Assembly (NCBI RefSeq): GCF_000316645.1
Contig: NC_019684.1
Span: 4,500,001-4,564,000, forward strand
Direction: 5' to 3'
From: Nostoc sp. PCC 7524
GTDB taxonomy: Bacteria; Cyanobacteriota; Cyanobacteriia; Cyanobacteriales; Nostocaceae
DNA: 64,000 nt
The notes under the pieces were generated by a model that saw only the letters and a list, made by a program, of their open reading frames with translations, made no database searches and was not told the DNA's origin. How positions within the stretch are numbered: position 1 is the first letter of the stretch; the number at the start of each line of letters is the position of its first letter. The position numbers and the translations under genes are program-made. This document shows, piece after piece, positions 10,039 to 19,410 of the stretch.

Positions 10039-11263
10039 TATTTTTACGTAAAAAAATTTAGGGGAAATTTTTTAAATCATTTGGCTAGTGTTTATACTGA
10101 AGATTTTCGTATAAATACTAAACCATCTCGTTAGAATTGCTGCAATTTTCATAAACCTAGAGTTAATCATAAGAATTTCTTGTCAGAAGAATTAACCAAA
10201 ATCAGTTTATCTCATAATTAACAATTAGTAACTTTATGAGTATAGATCCTGAGTTGAGTTTGGGAATACTTAAGTACCAGGACAGCTTAGACGGCTAGTA
10301 CGGAAATTAGTCATGATTTAACTTGTCTCCGTTAGCTTTTTGGGATTAACTATCCGGATGTTTGAGCAAATAACTGTAGAGAACAATAGGTTTAAGTAAA
10401 CGGGCAAATTTCTGAGACAACTATGTTTTATACATATAAAAATTTTAGATGCACTTAATTTGTACCCCCTTAAAACCTATTTCTGACATCTCTGATTGCC
10501 TACTGTTTCAGCAATATTATGGCTAAAAATCTTAGCCTTACTGAGCATAACACCGTCAGAAACCAAGAATAGGCAATTGTTCTAGCCAACTCCAGGACAA
10601 ATATCTAGAGACGATTAAGGAATGGGTTAACAGTAACAACCGTAGTGCATAAAACACAAAATTTTTACCAGTATTGACTGGTTCACTGAGAACTGATAAC
10701 AGCCAGAACAACAAAATTATTCACCAAAGGACAAGTTTATGTGAGTTTTTATATCAATCTAATTTATTGAAAAAGCAGGTATTAAAAAAATCTTGTTCAT
10801 TACTAGATATCGCCTGCAAAACCATTTTTGAAGACAATTTGAGTTATTTTTTTACCCATCTACTACCATATTCACCGCGAGAATACGCAATTTAGCTAAC
10901 CTCAGCCAGCAATTGAGTAGATGGTAAATATCACCACAAATGTGCTTGTGAATCATATTTCATTGATTTTGGGATTAAAGCAGATAACTATGTTAGTGAA
11001 TTTTCTTGATGAGCGTGGTAGCGGTAGATAGAACGAGTGCGGAATTCTCCCTCGACTATCGTGGAATATTTTGGATTGTCGTCAGACTGTGAGGTTAAAT
11101 TGGGAATGACGCTGTTTGTGCTGATACATTTAGGAGAATACGGGTGTACTTGGGGGTAAATTTGTTGATTTACCCTCCTCAATGTCAAAATGTACTGTAT
11201 TCAACTAGCAAACTAATCTGTAGAAATGTTGACAGCGTTTTTACCCAAATTGAGCAAGACATT
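10039..11263. other. 1.2 kb intergenic region without supported gene
   Basis: This is AT-rich DNA between the convergent patatin and tsaE genes. Short open frames (for example 10674-10895 plus, 10988-11188 minus) have no Shine-Dalgarno and no family-like composition. A perfect 8-bp stem (11154-11175) lies close to tsaE. No tRNA-like cloverleaf was recognised. It could hide an sRNA that I cannot identify by eye. Confidence 0.45.
11154..11175. terminator. short perfect hairpin near the tsaE 3' end
   Basis: GGGTAAAT (11154-11161) pairs with ATTTACCC (11168-11175) around a 6-nt loop, about 90 bases past the tsaE stop. There is no U-tract on either strand, so termination is only a possibility. 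Confidence 0.3.
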
Positions 11264-11719
11264 TCACATAACAGCAATAAATTCGTTGATGGTGCAGTTA
11301 AATGGTATGATTTCAGCTTGACGAATGCCCTCATCTCCATAAGTCAAATGCACTTGTAGAAAACTACTTGGCTTGTAAGGCATTCGTTCTGCCCACTCAA
11401 TCGCTACAATACCTGGAGTCACCTCAACACCTTCCCAATAGATTTCTATATTTAAAGCTGAAACCTCTTGTGGTTCTAAGCGATACAAATCAAGATGGTA
11501 AAGGGGTAAACGTCCTTCTAAATACTCATTAATTAGTGTGAAAGTAGGACTAACAATTGGATCAGTGATACCTAAACCTTGTCCGATACCCTGCACCAAC
11601 GTAGTCTTACCAGCACCTAAGTCACCTTCTAAAAGAATTACGCTACCAGCACTCAGAGTTTGCCCAAGACTGATACCCAAGTGTAGCGTTGCTTCTGTAT
11701 CTGCTAGCAAAATTTTCAT
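11264..11719 (-). CDS. tsaE: TsaE, tRNA threonylcarbamoyladenosine biosynthesis ATPase
   Basis: This 151-residue P-loop protein has Walker A GDLGAGKTT (about 32-40), then SPTFTLINEY and the YHLDLYRLE motif of the YjeE/TsaE family. It is an ATPase that supports TsaB-TsaC-TsaD in making t6A37 on ANN-decoding tRNAs. Its length is typical. It lies 100 bases downstream of the YvcK-family gene on the same strand, so the two may be co-transcribed. Confidence 0.92.
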   Translation of the reverse strand: MKILLADTEATLHLGISLGQTLSAGSVILLEGDLGAGKTTLVQGIGQGLGITDPIVSPTFTLINEYLEGRLPLYHLDLYRLEPQEVSALNIEIYWEGVEVTPGIVAIEWAERMPYKPSSFLQVHLTYGDEGIRQAEIIPFNCTINEFIAVM

Positions 11720-11824
11720 AATTTAGGCAATAGGCAAAGTCATTTCTTCGTTGAGTCAGCAATGAGATATTTTTATTTGGAAGTCTAACTGTGGACTATG
11801 GACTGTGGAATGTGGGCTGAATTC

Positions 11825-13195
11825 TCATTTTCCATGATGAGCGCCACTGTACCACTTTAATAGGACTTTTGCTAACTTCTGAGGATTGTGACGCACAAAA
11901 CCGGTTTCATCTTCGTACATCACATTAGCTAAAACAATTCTTCTTCCTAGTTGGGATACAGCTTCTCTGTCTAAAAAAACGGGATGGGAATTTTGTTGTG
12001 CGTAGCGGATAAGTGATTGGGCTGAGGGTGATTTTTTGTGTACTAATACAGCATCAAATAGTTGTCTTTGCCCACAAGCAACATCAACAGCCCGAATGTG
12101 ATCAGCAACACTATACCCTTGAGTTTCTCCTGGTTGGGTCATAATGTTGCAGACATAAATGCGGGGGGCTTCGGATGCTGCGATCGCATCCGCAATTTCT
12201 GTGACTAATAAGTTAGGAATTATGCTGGTATAAAGGCTACCTGGGCCAATAATAATATAGTCAGCTTCTTTAATAGCTTTAATCGCGGCTGGCAAAGCTG
12301 GTGGGTTAGCAGGAATGCAACCAATGTTAACAATTGTCCCTCCGGCTTTGGGGATATTCGACTCGCCCTCAATCCGACGGCCGTCAGCTAATTCTGCCCA
12401 GAGACGAACATCGCTTAAAGTGGCGGGTAAGACTTGTCCTCGCACTGCTAACACTTTGGAACTAGCAGCTACAGCCCGTTCTAAATCGCCAGTGATATCA
12501 CTCATGGCTGTTAAAAACAAGTTACCAAAACTATGACCAGTTAACCCATCTCCAGCCCGAAAACGGTATTGAAATAATTCTGTTAATAATTTTTCTTCAT
12601 CTGCTAAGGCTGCTAGACAGTTGCGAATATCCCCTGGCGGTAAAACTCCAAATTCCTGGCGCAATCGCCCAGAAGAACCTCCATCATCGGCAACAGTAAC
12701 AATAGCAGTAATATTAGCACTGTAGGTTTTCAATCCCCGGAGCAAAGTAGATAGTCCTGTACCACCACCAATGACAACTATTTTTGGCCCTCGGTACAAT
12801 CGGCGATGGGCTAAAAGTACATCAATGAGTTCCTCTTCTGCATCTGGTCGGAGTACCTGTGTAATTGAACCAACAGTGCGAGTTTGTCCCCACAGCAGTA
12901 GTAACAGACCAAAAAGTATAACTAAAGGGCCGCTGACATAGTTAGGTAAGATATAAGCGATCGCTCCCAAAAAACCCCTAACCAACTCCAACATCCAGAA
13001 AATAGGGGTCAGCTTCACCCAAATAGCTAACCCCAGAATTGCCAACAGTACACCACCCACACTGATTAACAACCAACGTTTGATTGACAGTCCAGGGGAT
13101 AACCATTTGAACCACTGGTTCACACGATGGGAAGTGCGACTGCGCGACTGCTTTTGCAGCGCATTGAGGGCTTGTCTGAGAAAACCGATTGACAT
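11825..13195 (-). CDS. YvcK/CofD-like family protein with N-terminal membrane segments
   Basis: The 456-residue product (from the ATG at 13195; a TTG eight codons upstream is less likely) has two hydrophobic segments within its first 110 residues. The conserved UPF0052/YvcK core follows: [17 protein letters not shown], then [13 protein letters not shown] and [13 protein letters not shown], later [15 protein letters not shown]. Family members bind UDP-sugars and influence central carbon metabolism and cell-wall growth (known for Bacillus YvcK and Mycobacterium CuvA). The N-terminal membrane extension is typical of cyanobacterial members and would place the protein at the membrane. tsaE follows on the same strand. 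Confidence 0.88.
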   Translation of the reverse strand: MSIGFLRQALNALQKQSRSRTSHRVNQWFKWLSPGLSIKRWLLISVGGVLLAILGLAIWVKLTPIFWMLELVRGFLGAIAYILPNYVSGPLVILFGLLLLLWGQTRTVGSITQVLRPDAEEELIDVLLAHRRLYRGPKIVVIGGGTGLSTLLRGLKTYSANITAIVTVADDGGSSGRLRQEFGVLPPGDIRNCLAALADEEKLLTELFQYRFRAGDGLTGHSFGNLFLTAMSDITGDLERAVAASSKVLAVRGQVLPATLSDVRLWAELADGRRIEGESNIPKAGGTIVNIGCIPANPPALPAAIKAIKEADYIIIGPGSLYTSIIPNLLVTEIADAIAASEAPRIYVCNIMTQPGETQGYSVADHIRAVDVACGQRQLFDAVLVHKKSPSAQSLIRYAQQNSHPVFLDREAVSQLGRRIVLANVMYEDETGFVRHNPQKLAKVLLKWYSGAHHGK

Positions 13196-13368
13196 ACCTG
13201 ATTCGGAACAGTGGTACAAACAAAAATTAACAGAAAATGTACACTAACTGGTTTTAACACCAAGTATGAAATTATGGAACTTTTCAGATCCATAAGACTA
13301 GAGCCACATTGTTAAATTTGGCAATACTGGCTATTAAACAATAAATTGGCATGGTAGAAGATATTTTC

Positions 13369-13860
13369 ATGGAAAAGCGAATTTTAGGCTTAGATCCAGG
13401 ACTGGCAATTTTAGGATTTGGGGCAATCACCTGTACAACTAGCCCCACCCATGCCCAAGAGACAGTAATCAATATTTTAGATTTTGGGGTAATCAGAACT
13501 GCGGCAAATATAGATGTCGGGCAACGTTTATGTACTTTATTCGATGATCTGCACACTCTGATAGACCATGTGCAACCGGATTTAGTAGCAATTGAAAAAC
13601 TATTTTTCTATCGTATGTCAAGCACTATCGTTGTGGCACAAGCTAGAGGTGTGGTCATGTTAGCCTTGGCGCAGCATCAACTGCCATATGTAGAATTTAC
13701 TCCTGCTCAAATTAAACAAGCCTTAACAGGTTATGGCAATGCAGATAAATCAGAAGTACAAGAGGCGGTAGCACGGGAGTTAGATTTAGAAGATATTCCC
13801 CAGCCTGATGATGCAGCAGATGGTTTGGCTGTAGCTTTAACTGCGTGTTTTCAATTGTAA
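13369..13860 (+). CDS. ruvC: Holliday junction endonuclease RuvC
   Basis: This is a RuvC resolvase of about 163 residues from the ATG at 13369 ([11 protein letters not shown]); another in-frame ATG at 13351 would add six residues. Acidic catalytic residues are visible in LGLDPG, in VAIEKLFF and in the C-terminal [12 protein letters not shown] segment, as in the RNase H-fold RuvC family. It cuts Holliday junctions symmetrically during recombinational repair. It is divergent from the YvcK-family gene, with about 170 bases between them. Confidence 0.93.
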   Translation: MEKRILGLDPGLAILGFGAITCTTSPTHAQETVINILDFGVIRTAANIDVGQRLCTLFDDLHTLIDHVQPDLVAIEKLFFYRMSSTIVVAQARGVVMLALAQHQLPYVEFTPAQIKQALTGYGNADKSEVQEAVARELDLEDIPQPDDAADGLAVALTACFQL

Positions 13861-13998
13861 TGATGTATGCCAACAATTAGGACTTACCCAGGAGTCATGA
13901 AATTGGGAATGGTGGAGGCAGTGCGTTGCTCTGGTTTCCAGAGTTGTAGCAACTGCTCTCATCATCACTAAATTATCCGGACTTAATACCAAATATAT

Positions 13999-15024
13999 TT
14001 ATGCTACCAAAACCTTGTCTCCAACTTCTGGTTGAGGACGCAGCTCATTTGGACAAGTACGACCTTGTTCCACATCGGTAATATTTGCCAAGGTCGTATC
14101 AGCAATATTACGCAGAGCCTCTTCTGTGAAAAATGCTTGGTGTCCGGTAATCAGGACATTAGGAAACGTTGTCAACCTTTGAAAGACATCATCCTGAATG
14201 ATGTGTCCAGACCAATCCTCAAAAAATAGCTCTGATTCTTGTTCATAGACATCCACACCCAACGAGCCTAGCTGACGTGTCTTCAGCCCTTCGATGACGG
14301 CTTGGGTATCAATGAGTCCACCTCGGCTAGTATTAATTAACATTACACCAGGTTTCATTTGTGCGATCGCCTCGGTGTTGATGAAATGATGAGTTTCCGG
14401 TGTGAGGGGACAATGCAAAGAGATAATGTCAGACTTGGCAAATAGTTCCGGTAATTCTACATACTTTCCACCTAATGCTGCCATGTCAGGATTGTGATAC
14501 ACGTCATAGGCCAGTAGATGACAGCCAAACCCTTTCATAATCTGTCCTAAAATCAGACCGATTTTGCCAGTACCGATAATCCCTACTGTGCGTCCGTTTA
14601 AATTAAATCCCAACAGTCCATCTAGGGAAAAGTTACCTTCTCGGACACGGTTGTAAGCACGATGAATTTTCCGATTCAGACTCAAAATCAAGCCTACAGC
14701 GTGTTCTGCAACTCCATAAGGCGAGTAGGCGGGAACACGCACAACGGTAATACCCAAATTAGCTGCGGCTTTTAAGTCCACATTATTAAAGCCTGCACAA
14801 CGGAGAACAACTAAGCGAGTTCCTCGTGCAGCCAGAAGTTCTAAAGTAGGTGCATCCATTTGATCGTGGACAAATACGCAAACCGCCGGAAATCCGGCGG
14901 CTAGGATAGCAGTATCTTGATTGAGACGGGGTTCAAAAAACACCAAATCGTGTTGCTTGGGAGAATTTGCAGCTTCTAAAAACTGCCGGTCATAGGCTTT
15001 TGTACCGAAGACTGCGACTTTCAT
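13999..15024 (-). CDS. D-2-hydroxyacid dehydrogenase (D-lactate dehydrogenase-like)
   Basis: This NAD-dependent dehydrogenase is about 341 residues from [13 protein letters not shown] chose the ATG at 15024 over the one at 15036 because a GAGG lies 8 bases upstream. It has the Rossmann motif GIIGTGKIG, the substrate-binding Arg in NTSRGGLID, a catalytic Glu region (DVYEQES) and the catalytic His in [12 protein letters not shown]. The opening and the last motif match fermentative D-lactate dehydrogenases (LdhA/Ddh type), which reduce pyruvate to D-lactate. Substrate specificity cannot be settled from sequence alone. Confidence 0.88.
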   Translation of the reverse strand: MKVAVFGTKAYDRQFLEAANSPKQHDLVFFEPRLNQDTAILAAGFPAVCVFVHDQMDAPTLELLAARGTRLVVLRCAGFNNVDLKAAANLGITVVRVPAYSPYGVAEHAVGLILSLNRKIHRAYNRVREGNFSLDGLLGFNLNGRTVGIIGTGKIGLILGQIMKGFGCHLLAYDVYHNPDMAALGGKYVELPELFAKSDIISLHCPLTPETHHFINTEAIAQMKPGVMLINTSRGGLIDTQAVIEGLKTRQLGSLGVDVYEQESELFFEDWSGHIIQDDVFQRLTTFPNVLITGHQAFFTEEALRNIADTTLANITDVEQGRTCPNELRPQPEVGDKVLVA

Positions 15025-15764
15025 GTACAACCTCAAATTGTATGGTGCAGGTTTTTCCAGTACATAATAGCTTGGTAATCAGAGAAGCAATGTCTATAAA
15101 AAGCTATATCTAAACCTCTATAATGATTGTCAGCTATAGGTTTAGTTATTTTTCTGGCTCATCTCACCACTAAAGCAAAAATTAATTGTTTTACTCCTAA
15201 GAGGGTGTTTGAAAAGTTTTGAGGGGTAAAATTTTATGCCAATCGCCTCACCATGATCCGGATCATGGCAAGGTAGGATGAAACACTTTAAACTTCTCCG
15301 TGATTGGGAAATTGTAGATATAACTTGGTTTTTAATATAAAGTGCGCCACGATAAATTAGAGTTTGATCTGTTTGGATATTTTGGTTAACAACTGAACAG
15401 TTAATATTGTAAGCAGCATCACGATACTTTAAAGATACTTTTGCTTCCGTCTCTTTAGATAAAGTATCATCGCATTTATAGGGTAATAATTGACTAATTT
15501 ATTTATAGGATTTCTAGAAATTAATGTCCATGTATAAAAGTTAAGGATTTAGCACAGAGGGGATTGACTTAACTTTTCGCCCTTTTTCTCAGCCACAGGT
15601 GCAGTTTATTGCTGTTTTACCCAATTAAGTTAAGTCAGTTAAGCCAGATAAGTCCTTAGCTTTTCTGTATCGACAATTATTTGCTCTCATTTCATTATGG
15701 TAATTGTGAAGCAGAAAAAATCAAGCTTCAACAAGTCGAAATAACTCAAATTAGGATGTTAATC
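15025..15764. other. intergenic region upstream of the peptide cassette
   Basis: This spacer of about 740 bases separates divergent genes. It contains an 18-bp perfect palindrome (15251-15268) and, near 15540-15650, repeated TTAAGT/TTAACT-type motifs in a pyrimidine-rich stretch that may hold the peptide promoter. I found no additional double-glycine precursor by eye. Confidence 0.45.
15251..15268. promoter_or_regulatory. 18-bp perfect palindrome
   Basis: CCATGATCC/GGATCATGG is a perfect dyad with no central spacer, about 225 bases upstream of the dehydrogenase start and 500 bases upstream of the peptide gene. It could be an operator for a dimeric regulator or part of a dispersed repeat. No binding protein can be named. 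Confidence 0.4.
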
Positions 15765-15923
15765 ATGAATACTCAATCTGTAAATAATTCCAATAATGAC
15801 ACCAAAATCAATAGCCAAAATACTGTTAAGTACCCAGAACTTAACGACTCAGAATTAGAGGTTGTTTGCGGAGGTGGAAATTTGATTGGACGTAGAAGGG
15901 GTTTTTCAAGTCATGTCAAGTAA
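15765..15923 (+). CDS. double-glycine leader peptide precursor (candidate RiPP/bacteriocin)
   Basis: This 52-residue peptide starts at the ATG at 15765, which has TAGGA about 8 bases upstream; the frame is open further 5' but without a better start. Its leader ends LNDSELEVVCGG, which fits the C39-peptidase consensus exactly: Leu at -12, Leu at -7, Val at -4, Gly-Gly at -2/-1. Cleavage would release a 15-residue basic core, GNLIGRRRGFSSHVK (Arg-Arg-Arg, His, Lys; no Cys). Immediately downstream lie a tandem-GNAT gene and a C39-ABC exporter, the expected processing machinery. The product could be an antimicrobial or signalling peptide; whether it is modified is unknown. Confidence 0.78.
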   Translation: MNTQSVNNSNNDTKINSQNTVKYPELNDSELEVVCGGGNLIGRRRGFSSHVK

Positions 15924-16016
15924 CTCAGTCATTGCAGTAGAGACTGAAGCAGCTTGACTGTCAAAGTAGATGATGACGTGAACTCTGATAAGTCAATAGG
16001 AACGGGAGTAAAGAAT

Positions 16017-16949
16017 ATGGGTAAAATTCCATGCGTTGACACGGTGCAATCATGTCAATTGACTTTGATTGGTACAACCAATGCCTCTGTTTATGAGGAA
16101 TTTACTTATCCGCACTTCCGTTTCCTGTTGCAGAACTTGACACCCGATGTCCCTGTTGTGGGCATTGGGGTTGAGTTAGCAGGAAATCCCATTGGGTTAG
16201 CTTTAGCTCGTTATAGTCCACAAGTTTATGGGCAAATACTTTCTTTATTTGTTGTCCCTAGCCATCGTAGCCAGGGTGTGGGTACAGCATTAATGGCGCG
16301 AATGGAAACAGAACTTCAGCACCGAGGTTGTACTGAAATCGAGATTAACTATCTCACAAGTTCTAATTCTCCGGCTTTGGAAGGTATTCTCAGCCATCAA
16401 AAATGGTCTACACCCAAAGCTACAGCCTTGATCTGCTACGCTTCCACAGATCGAGTTGAAAAAACTAAGCAACCGCACTTGACGCAATATTTAGATTGTT
16501 TACTTGCCAATCTCCCAGCAGATTACAGCCTTTTTCCTTGGAATACTTTGACAAATAAAGAACGAGAAGAAATTGCACAGCAAGTAGAAACTGATACTTT
16601 GGTGCGTCGATTTAATCCATTTTCAGAAGAGAAGAAGCTAGAACCTCTTAATAGTCTGGGCTTACGCTATCAAAATCAAGTAGTTGGCTGGATAATTACC
16701 CATCGCACTGCACCTGATACTATCCGCTATACCCAAATGTTTGTAAATCCCAAATCTCAGCCTTTGAGCCGCAGTACCTTATTATTAGCTAGAGCAATTC
16801 AACTACAAGTAGAGAATCTTCCCCATACCAAAGGCACTTTTCGGGTGGATATAGACAATACCCCAATGGTGAAGTTTGTTCATCGTCGCCTCAAACCATA
16901 TTTGGACGAGATTCGTTATGCCTGGAGTGCAACTAAGGTTTTGTCATGA
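16017..16949 (+). CDS. tandem GNAT-domain acyltransferase in peptide cassette
   Basis: This protein is about 310 residues from the ATG at 16017, chosen because GGGAG lies 8 bases upstream; a TTG at 15954 would add 21 residues. The first GNAT domain (about 15-150) has the acyl-CoA loop LFVVPSHRSQGVGTAL (R84-x-x-G-x-G). A second, weaker GNAT-like half (about 165-300) includes the segment YTQMFVNPKSQPLSRSTLLLARAI. GNAT enzymes move acyl groups from CoA to amines, and in some RiPP pathways they acylate the peptide. Its stop overlaps the transporter ATG (ATGA), so it is translationally coupled to the exporter. It is therefore a plausible maturase, or a self-immunity acetyltransferase. Confidence 0.78.
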   Translation: MGKIPCVDTVQSCQLTLIGTTNASVYEEFTYPHFRFLLQNLTPDVPVVGIGVELAGNPIGLALARYSPQVYGQILSLFVVPSHRSQGVGTALMARMETELQHRGCTEIEINYLTSSNSPALEGILSHQKWSTPKATALICYASTDRVEKTKQPHLTQYLDCLLANLPADYSLFPWNTLTNKEREEIAQQVETDTLVRRFNPFSEEKKLEPLNSLGLRYQNQVVGWIITHRTAPDTIRYTQMFVNPKSQPLSRSTLLLARAIQLQVENLPHTKGTFRVDIDNTPMVKFVHRRLKPYLDEIRYAWSATKVLS

Positions 16950-19108
16950 AGTACCATTGGGTAAGACAACATAGTGGGGAAGACTGTGCAGCCGCGAGTC
17001 TGGCTATTGTCGCCAAACATTATGGACGCTGTTTAAGAATTAACTATATTCGAGAATTGGTAGGCACTCGGCAAGGGGGAACTACCATGTTGGGGTTGAA
17101 ATATGGCGCACAAGCTTTGGGATTTGAGACGAAAGCGATTAAGGCATCCCCCGACATTTTAGACGAACTGCACGAGCTAACTTTACCTGCCATTCTTTAC
17201 TGGAAAGGTTATCACTTTGTGGTGTTCTACGGGCGAAAAGGTAGGAAGTTTGTAATTTCCGATCCCGCAATGGGTATTCGCTATCTCACCCGCCAAGAAC
17301 TGCTTAAGGACTGGCAAGGCTATATGATGTTATTGCTAGAACCAGATCCACAGCGTTTTGCGGCTCAAGCTGAAGACCCAACTCCGATTAATCCATTTGC
17401 TAGTTTGCTGCATCGTCTCTGGCAACAACGGGGAATTTTGCAGATTTTGCTACCTTTAAATTTAGGGGTGGGATTGTTAGCTTTAGCTACTCCATTGTTG
17501 CTGCAATTCCTCACCGACCAAGTTTTGGTAGAAGATAATAGTCAACTGCTGACTCTGGTGGCTGTGGGAGTGATGGAGTTAACCCTAGTAAATAGTGGTT
17601 TGACTTGGACGCAATCGAATTTGGTGGCTGCATTTGCAGAAAAGTTGCAGAAAGAATTAAAACTGGATTTTGGTAAACAAGTGCTGCATTTGCCTTTGTC
17701 CTATCATGAAGCTCGTCGCAGTGGTACGGCAATTCGCCGTTTGGCTGATATTCAACAGATTAATTTGCTGATTTCTCAATTGGTGATTGAGTTACCAATT
17801 AAAACCTTTATTGGCTTGGTTGCTGTTAGTTTTATTTTTGTTTATAGCTGGCAGTTGGGATTAGTGACTGTAGGATTAGGCATTGCCATGATCTTCGCAG
17901 CTTTGGCTTTTCAACCGAAAATTAAACAAGTAACTAACCGTTCCTTTGCCGTTGCAGGTGAAAATGCTGGGGTATTATCTGAAGCATTTAATGGAGCATT
18001 AACCCTGAAAACAATGGCAGCTGCACCGCAACTATGGTCAGAAATTCAAGAGCGTTCAGAACGGGAATCAAAATACAACTTACGTGCAGCGAAAATCCAT
18101 GTTAGCAATCAGACAGTTTCCGAAGCGATCGCAGGTGTCGGTACAGTTATCTTACTTTGGTTTGGTAGTTGGCTGGTTTTTCAGGATCACCTCACTATTG
18201 GCAGGTTAATTGCCATTTACGGCTTGAAAGAAGGCTTTTTGCAGTTTGCGATCGCATTTGTTAAATTCATCAGCGAGTGGACGGAGATTAAAGCCATCAC
18301 CAACTTACTGGCTGAACTGTTTGAATATATCCCCGAACATCAAGGTGATGCGGCTAAACCCTGGGTTCACTTGTCAGATACAGCCGACATTCAACTCAAA
18401 AATCTGACTTTTTACTATCCTGGTCGGTTAAAACTGCTGGAAAATTTATCCGTGACTATTCCTGGTGGTCAGGTGATCGCTTTTATGGGGAAATCTGGTT
18501 GTGGTAAAAGTACCATTGCTAAGTTACTAACCCGACTCTATCCTCTACAATCTGGGGAAATTTTCATAGGCGATCGCGCTTTGTCTGATTTACCCCTCGA
18601 TTGTTTACGTCAGCAAGTGGTTCTCGTCCCTCAAGATAGCTTCTTTTTACACCGTTCCATTATTGATAACTTCCGACTGAGTGTCCCCAATGCCACTATT
18701 GAAGAAATTATAGAAGCTTGCCGAGTTGCGGGAGCCGATGAATTTATTTGCCAGTTTCCCCAACAATATGAAACCATCTTGGGAGTCGTGGGTGCAAACA
18801 TCTCTGGTGGGCAAAAACAGCGAATTGCGATCGCACGCGCTATTTTAAAGAATCCACCAATTCTGATTTTGGATGAATCTACGGCTAATCTCGATCCAGT
18901 TACTGAAGATGAAGTTCTGGCGCAAATTTTAAATCATCGTCGTGGTAAAACTACTATTCTCATTAGCCATCGTCCCCAAGTTATTCTGCGTGCAGATTGG
19001 TTGGTGATGCTCAATCAAGGGCAGTTGCAATTTAATGGTAAACCCGAATATTTCCAAGCTGCTAATAGTCACTTCAATAAAGTGATGCCGAATGCGTTGA
19101 CGTTCTGA
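16946..19108 (+). CDS. C39 peptidase-containing ABC transporter (peptide processing exporter)
   Basis: This 720-residue exporter has an N-terminal C39 bacteriocin-processing peptidase domain (1-140; catalytic Cys14 in QHSGEDCAAAS, His90 in KGYHFVVF, Asp106 in ISDPAMG, oxyanion Gln8). A six-helix ABC membrane domain follows (about 155-440), then a nucleotide-binding domain with Walker A GKSGCGKST, signature ISGGQKQRIAIARA and Walker B ILILDESTANLD. It should cut the double-glycine leader and pump the core across the inner membrane. No HlyD adaptor is adjacent. It is coupled by a 4-base overlap to the GNAT gene. Confidence 0.95.
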   Translation: MKYHWVRQHSGEDCAAASLAIVAKHYGRCLRINYIRELVGTRQGGTTMLGLKYGAQALGFETKAIKASPDILDELHELTLPAILYWKGYHFVVFYGRKGRKFVISDPAMGIRYLTRQELLKDWQGYMMLLLEPDPQRFAAQAEDPTPINPFASLLHRLWQQRGILQILLPLNLGVGLLALATPLLLQFLTDQVLVEDNSQLLTLVAVGVMELTLVNSGLTWTQSNLVAAFAEKLQKELKLDFGKQVLHLPLSYHEARRSGTAIRRLADIQQINLLISQLVIELPIKTFIGLVAVSFIFVYSWQLGLVTVGLGIAMIFAALAFQPKIKQVTNRSFAVAGENAGVLSEAFNGALTLKTMAAAPQLWSEIQERSERESKYNLRAAKIHVSNQTVSEAIAGVGTVILLWFGSWLVFQDHLTIGRLIAIYGLKEGFLQFAIAFVKFISEWTEIKAITNLLAELFEYIPEHQGDAAKPWVHLSDTADIQLKNLTFYYPGRLKLLENLSVTIPGGQVIAFMGKSGCGKSTIAKLLTRLYPLQSGEIFIGDRALSDLPLDCLRQQVVLVPQDSFFLHRSIIDNFRLSVPNATIEEIIEACRVAGADEFICQFPQQYETILGVVGANISGGQKQRIAIARAILKNPPILILDESTANLDPVTEDEVLAQILNHRRGKTTILISHRPQVILRADWLVMLNQGQLQFNGKPEYFQAANSHFNKVMPNALTF

Positions 19109-19410
19109 ATAAGTAAATTAATGAAAGTATTTATTTCTTACGTGTAGCTGTGATTAATACTTCCGAGAGACTATGTACCAATCAGCTAATTGCTATTGTA
19201 AATAATAAAATCGTGCTGGATGAGTGTTATATCGCTGTGACTCATGATTGTGTATCGAAGGAGAGCGATGTCAGATACATAAACAGTACAAATAGTGTAC
19301 TCAAGAAGGTGTGGAGTTTTTATCGCTTCCTCCACTTTGTTACTACCAAAGGAAGGTTAAACCCTTCATCAGAGCGGTCTAAGGTAGTAGACTTCTATTA
19401 AGTACCTACT
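19109..19410. other. intergenic region after the peptide exporter
   Basis: An open frame at 19150-19401 (83 codons from GTG) has no Shine-Dalgarno or recognisable domain and is not called. A 6-bp inverted repeat, GTGGAG (19311-19316) with CTCCAC (19330-19335), is followed by a short T-rich stretch and could be a weak terminator for the cassette. Confidence 0.4.

Noticed and set aside
10674..10895. 73-codon plus-strand open frame in the patatin-tsaE gap
   Set aside because: Lys/Ser/Leu-rich sequence without SD or motif, in AT-rich non-coding DNA.
19150..19401. 83-codon frame after the C39 exporter, considered as a cassette gene
   Set aside because: GTG start without SD, no double-glycine or membrane features, and a hairpin inside the frame; not supportable as a gene.
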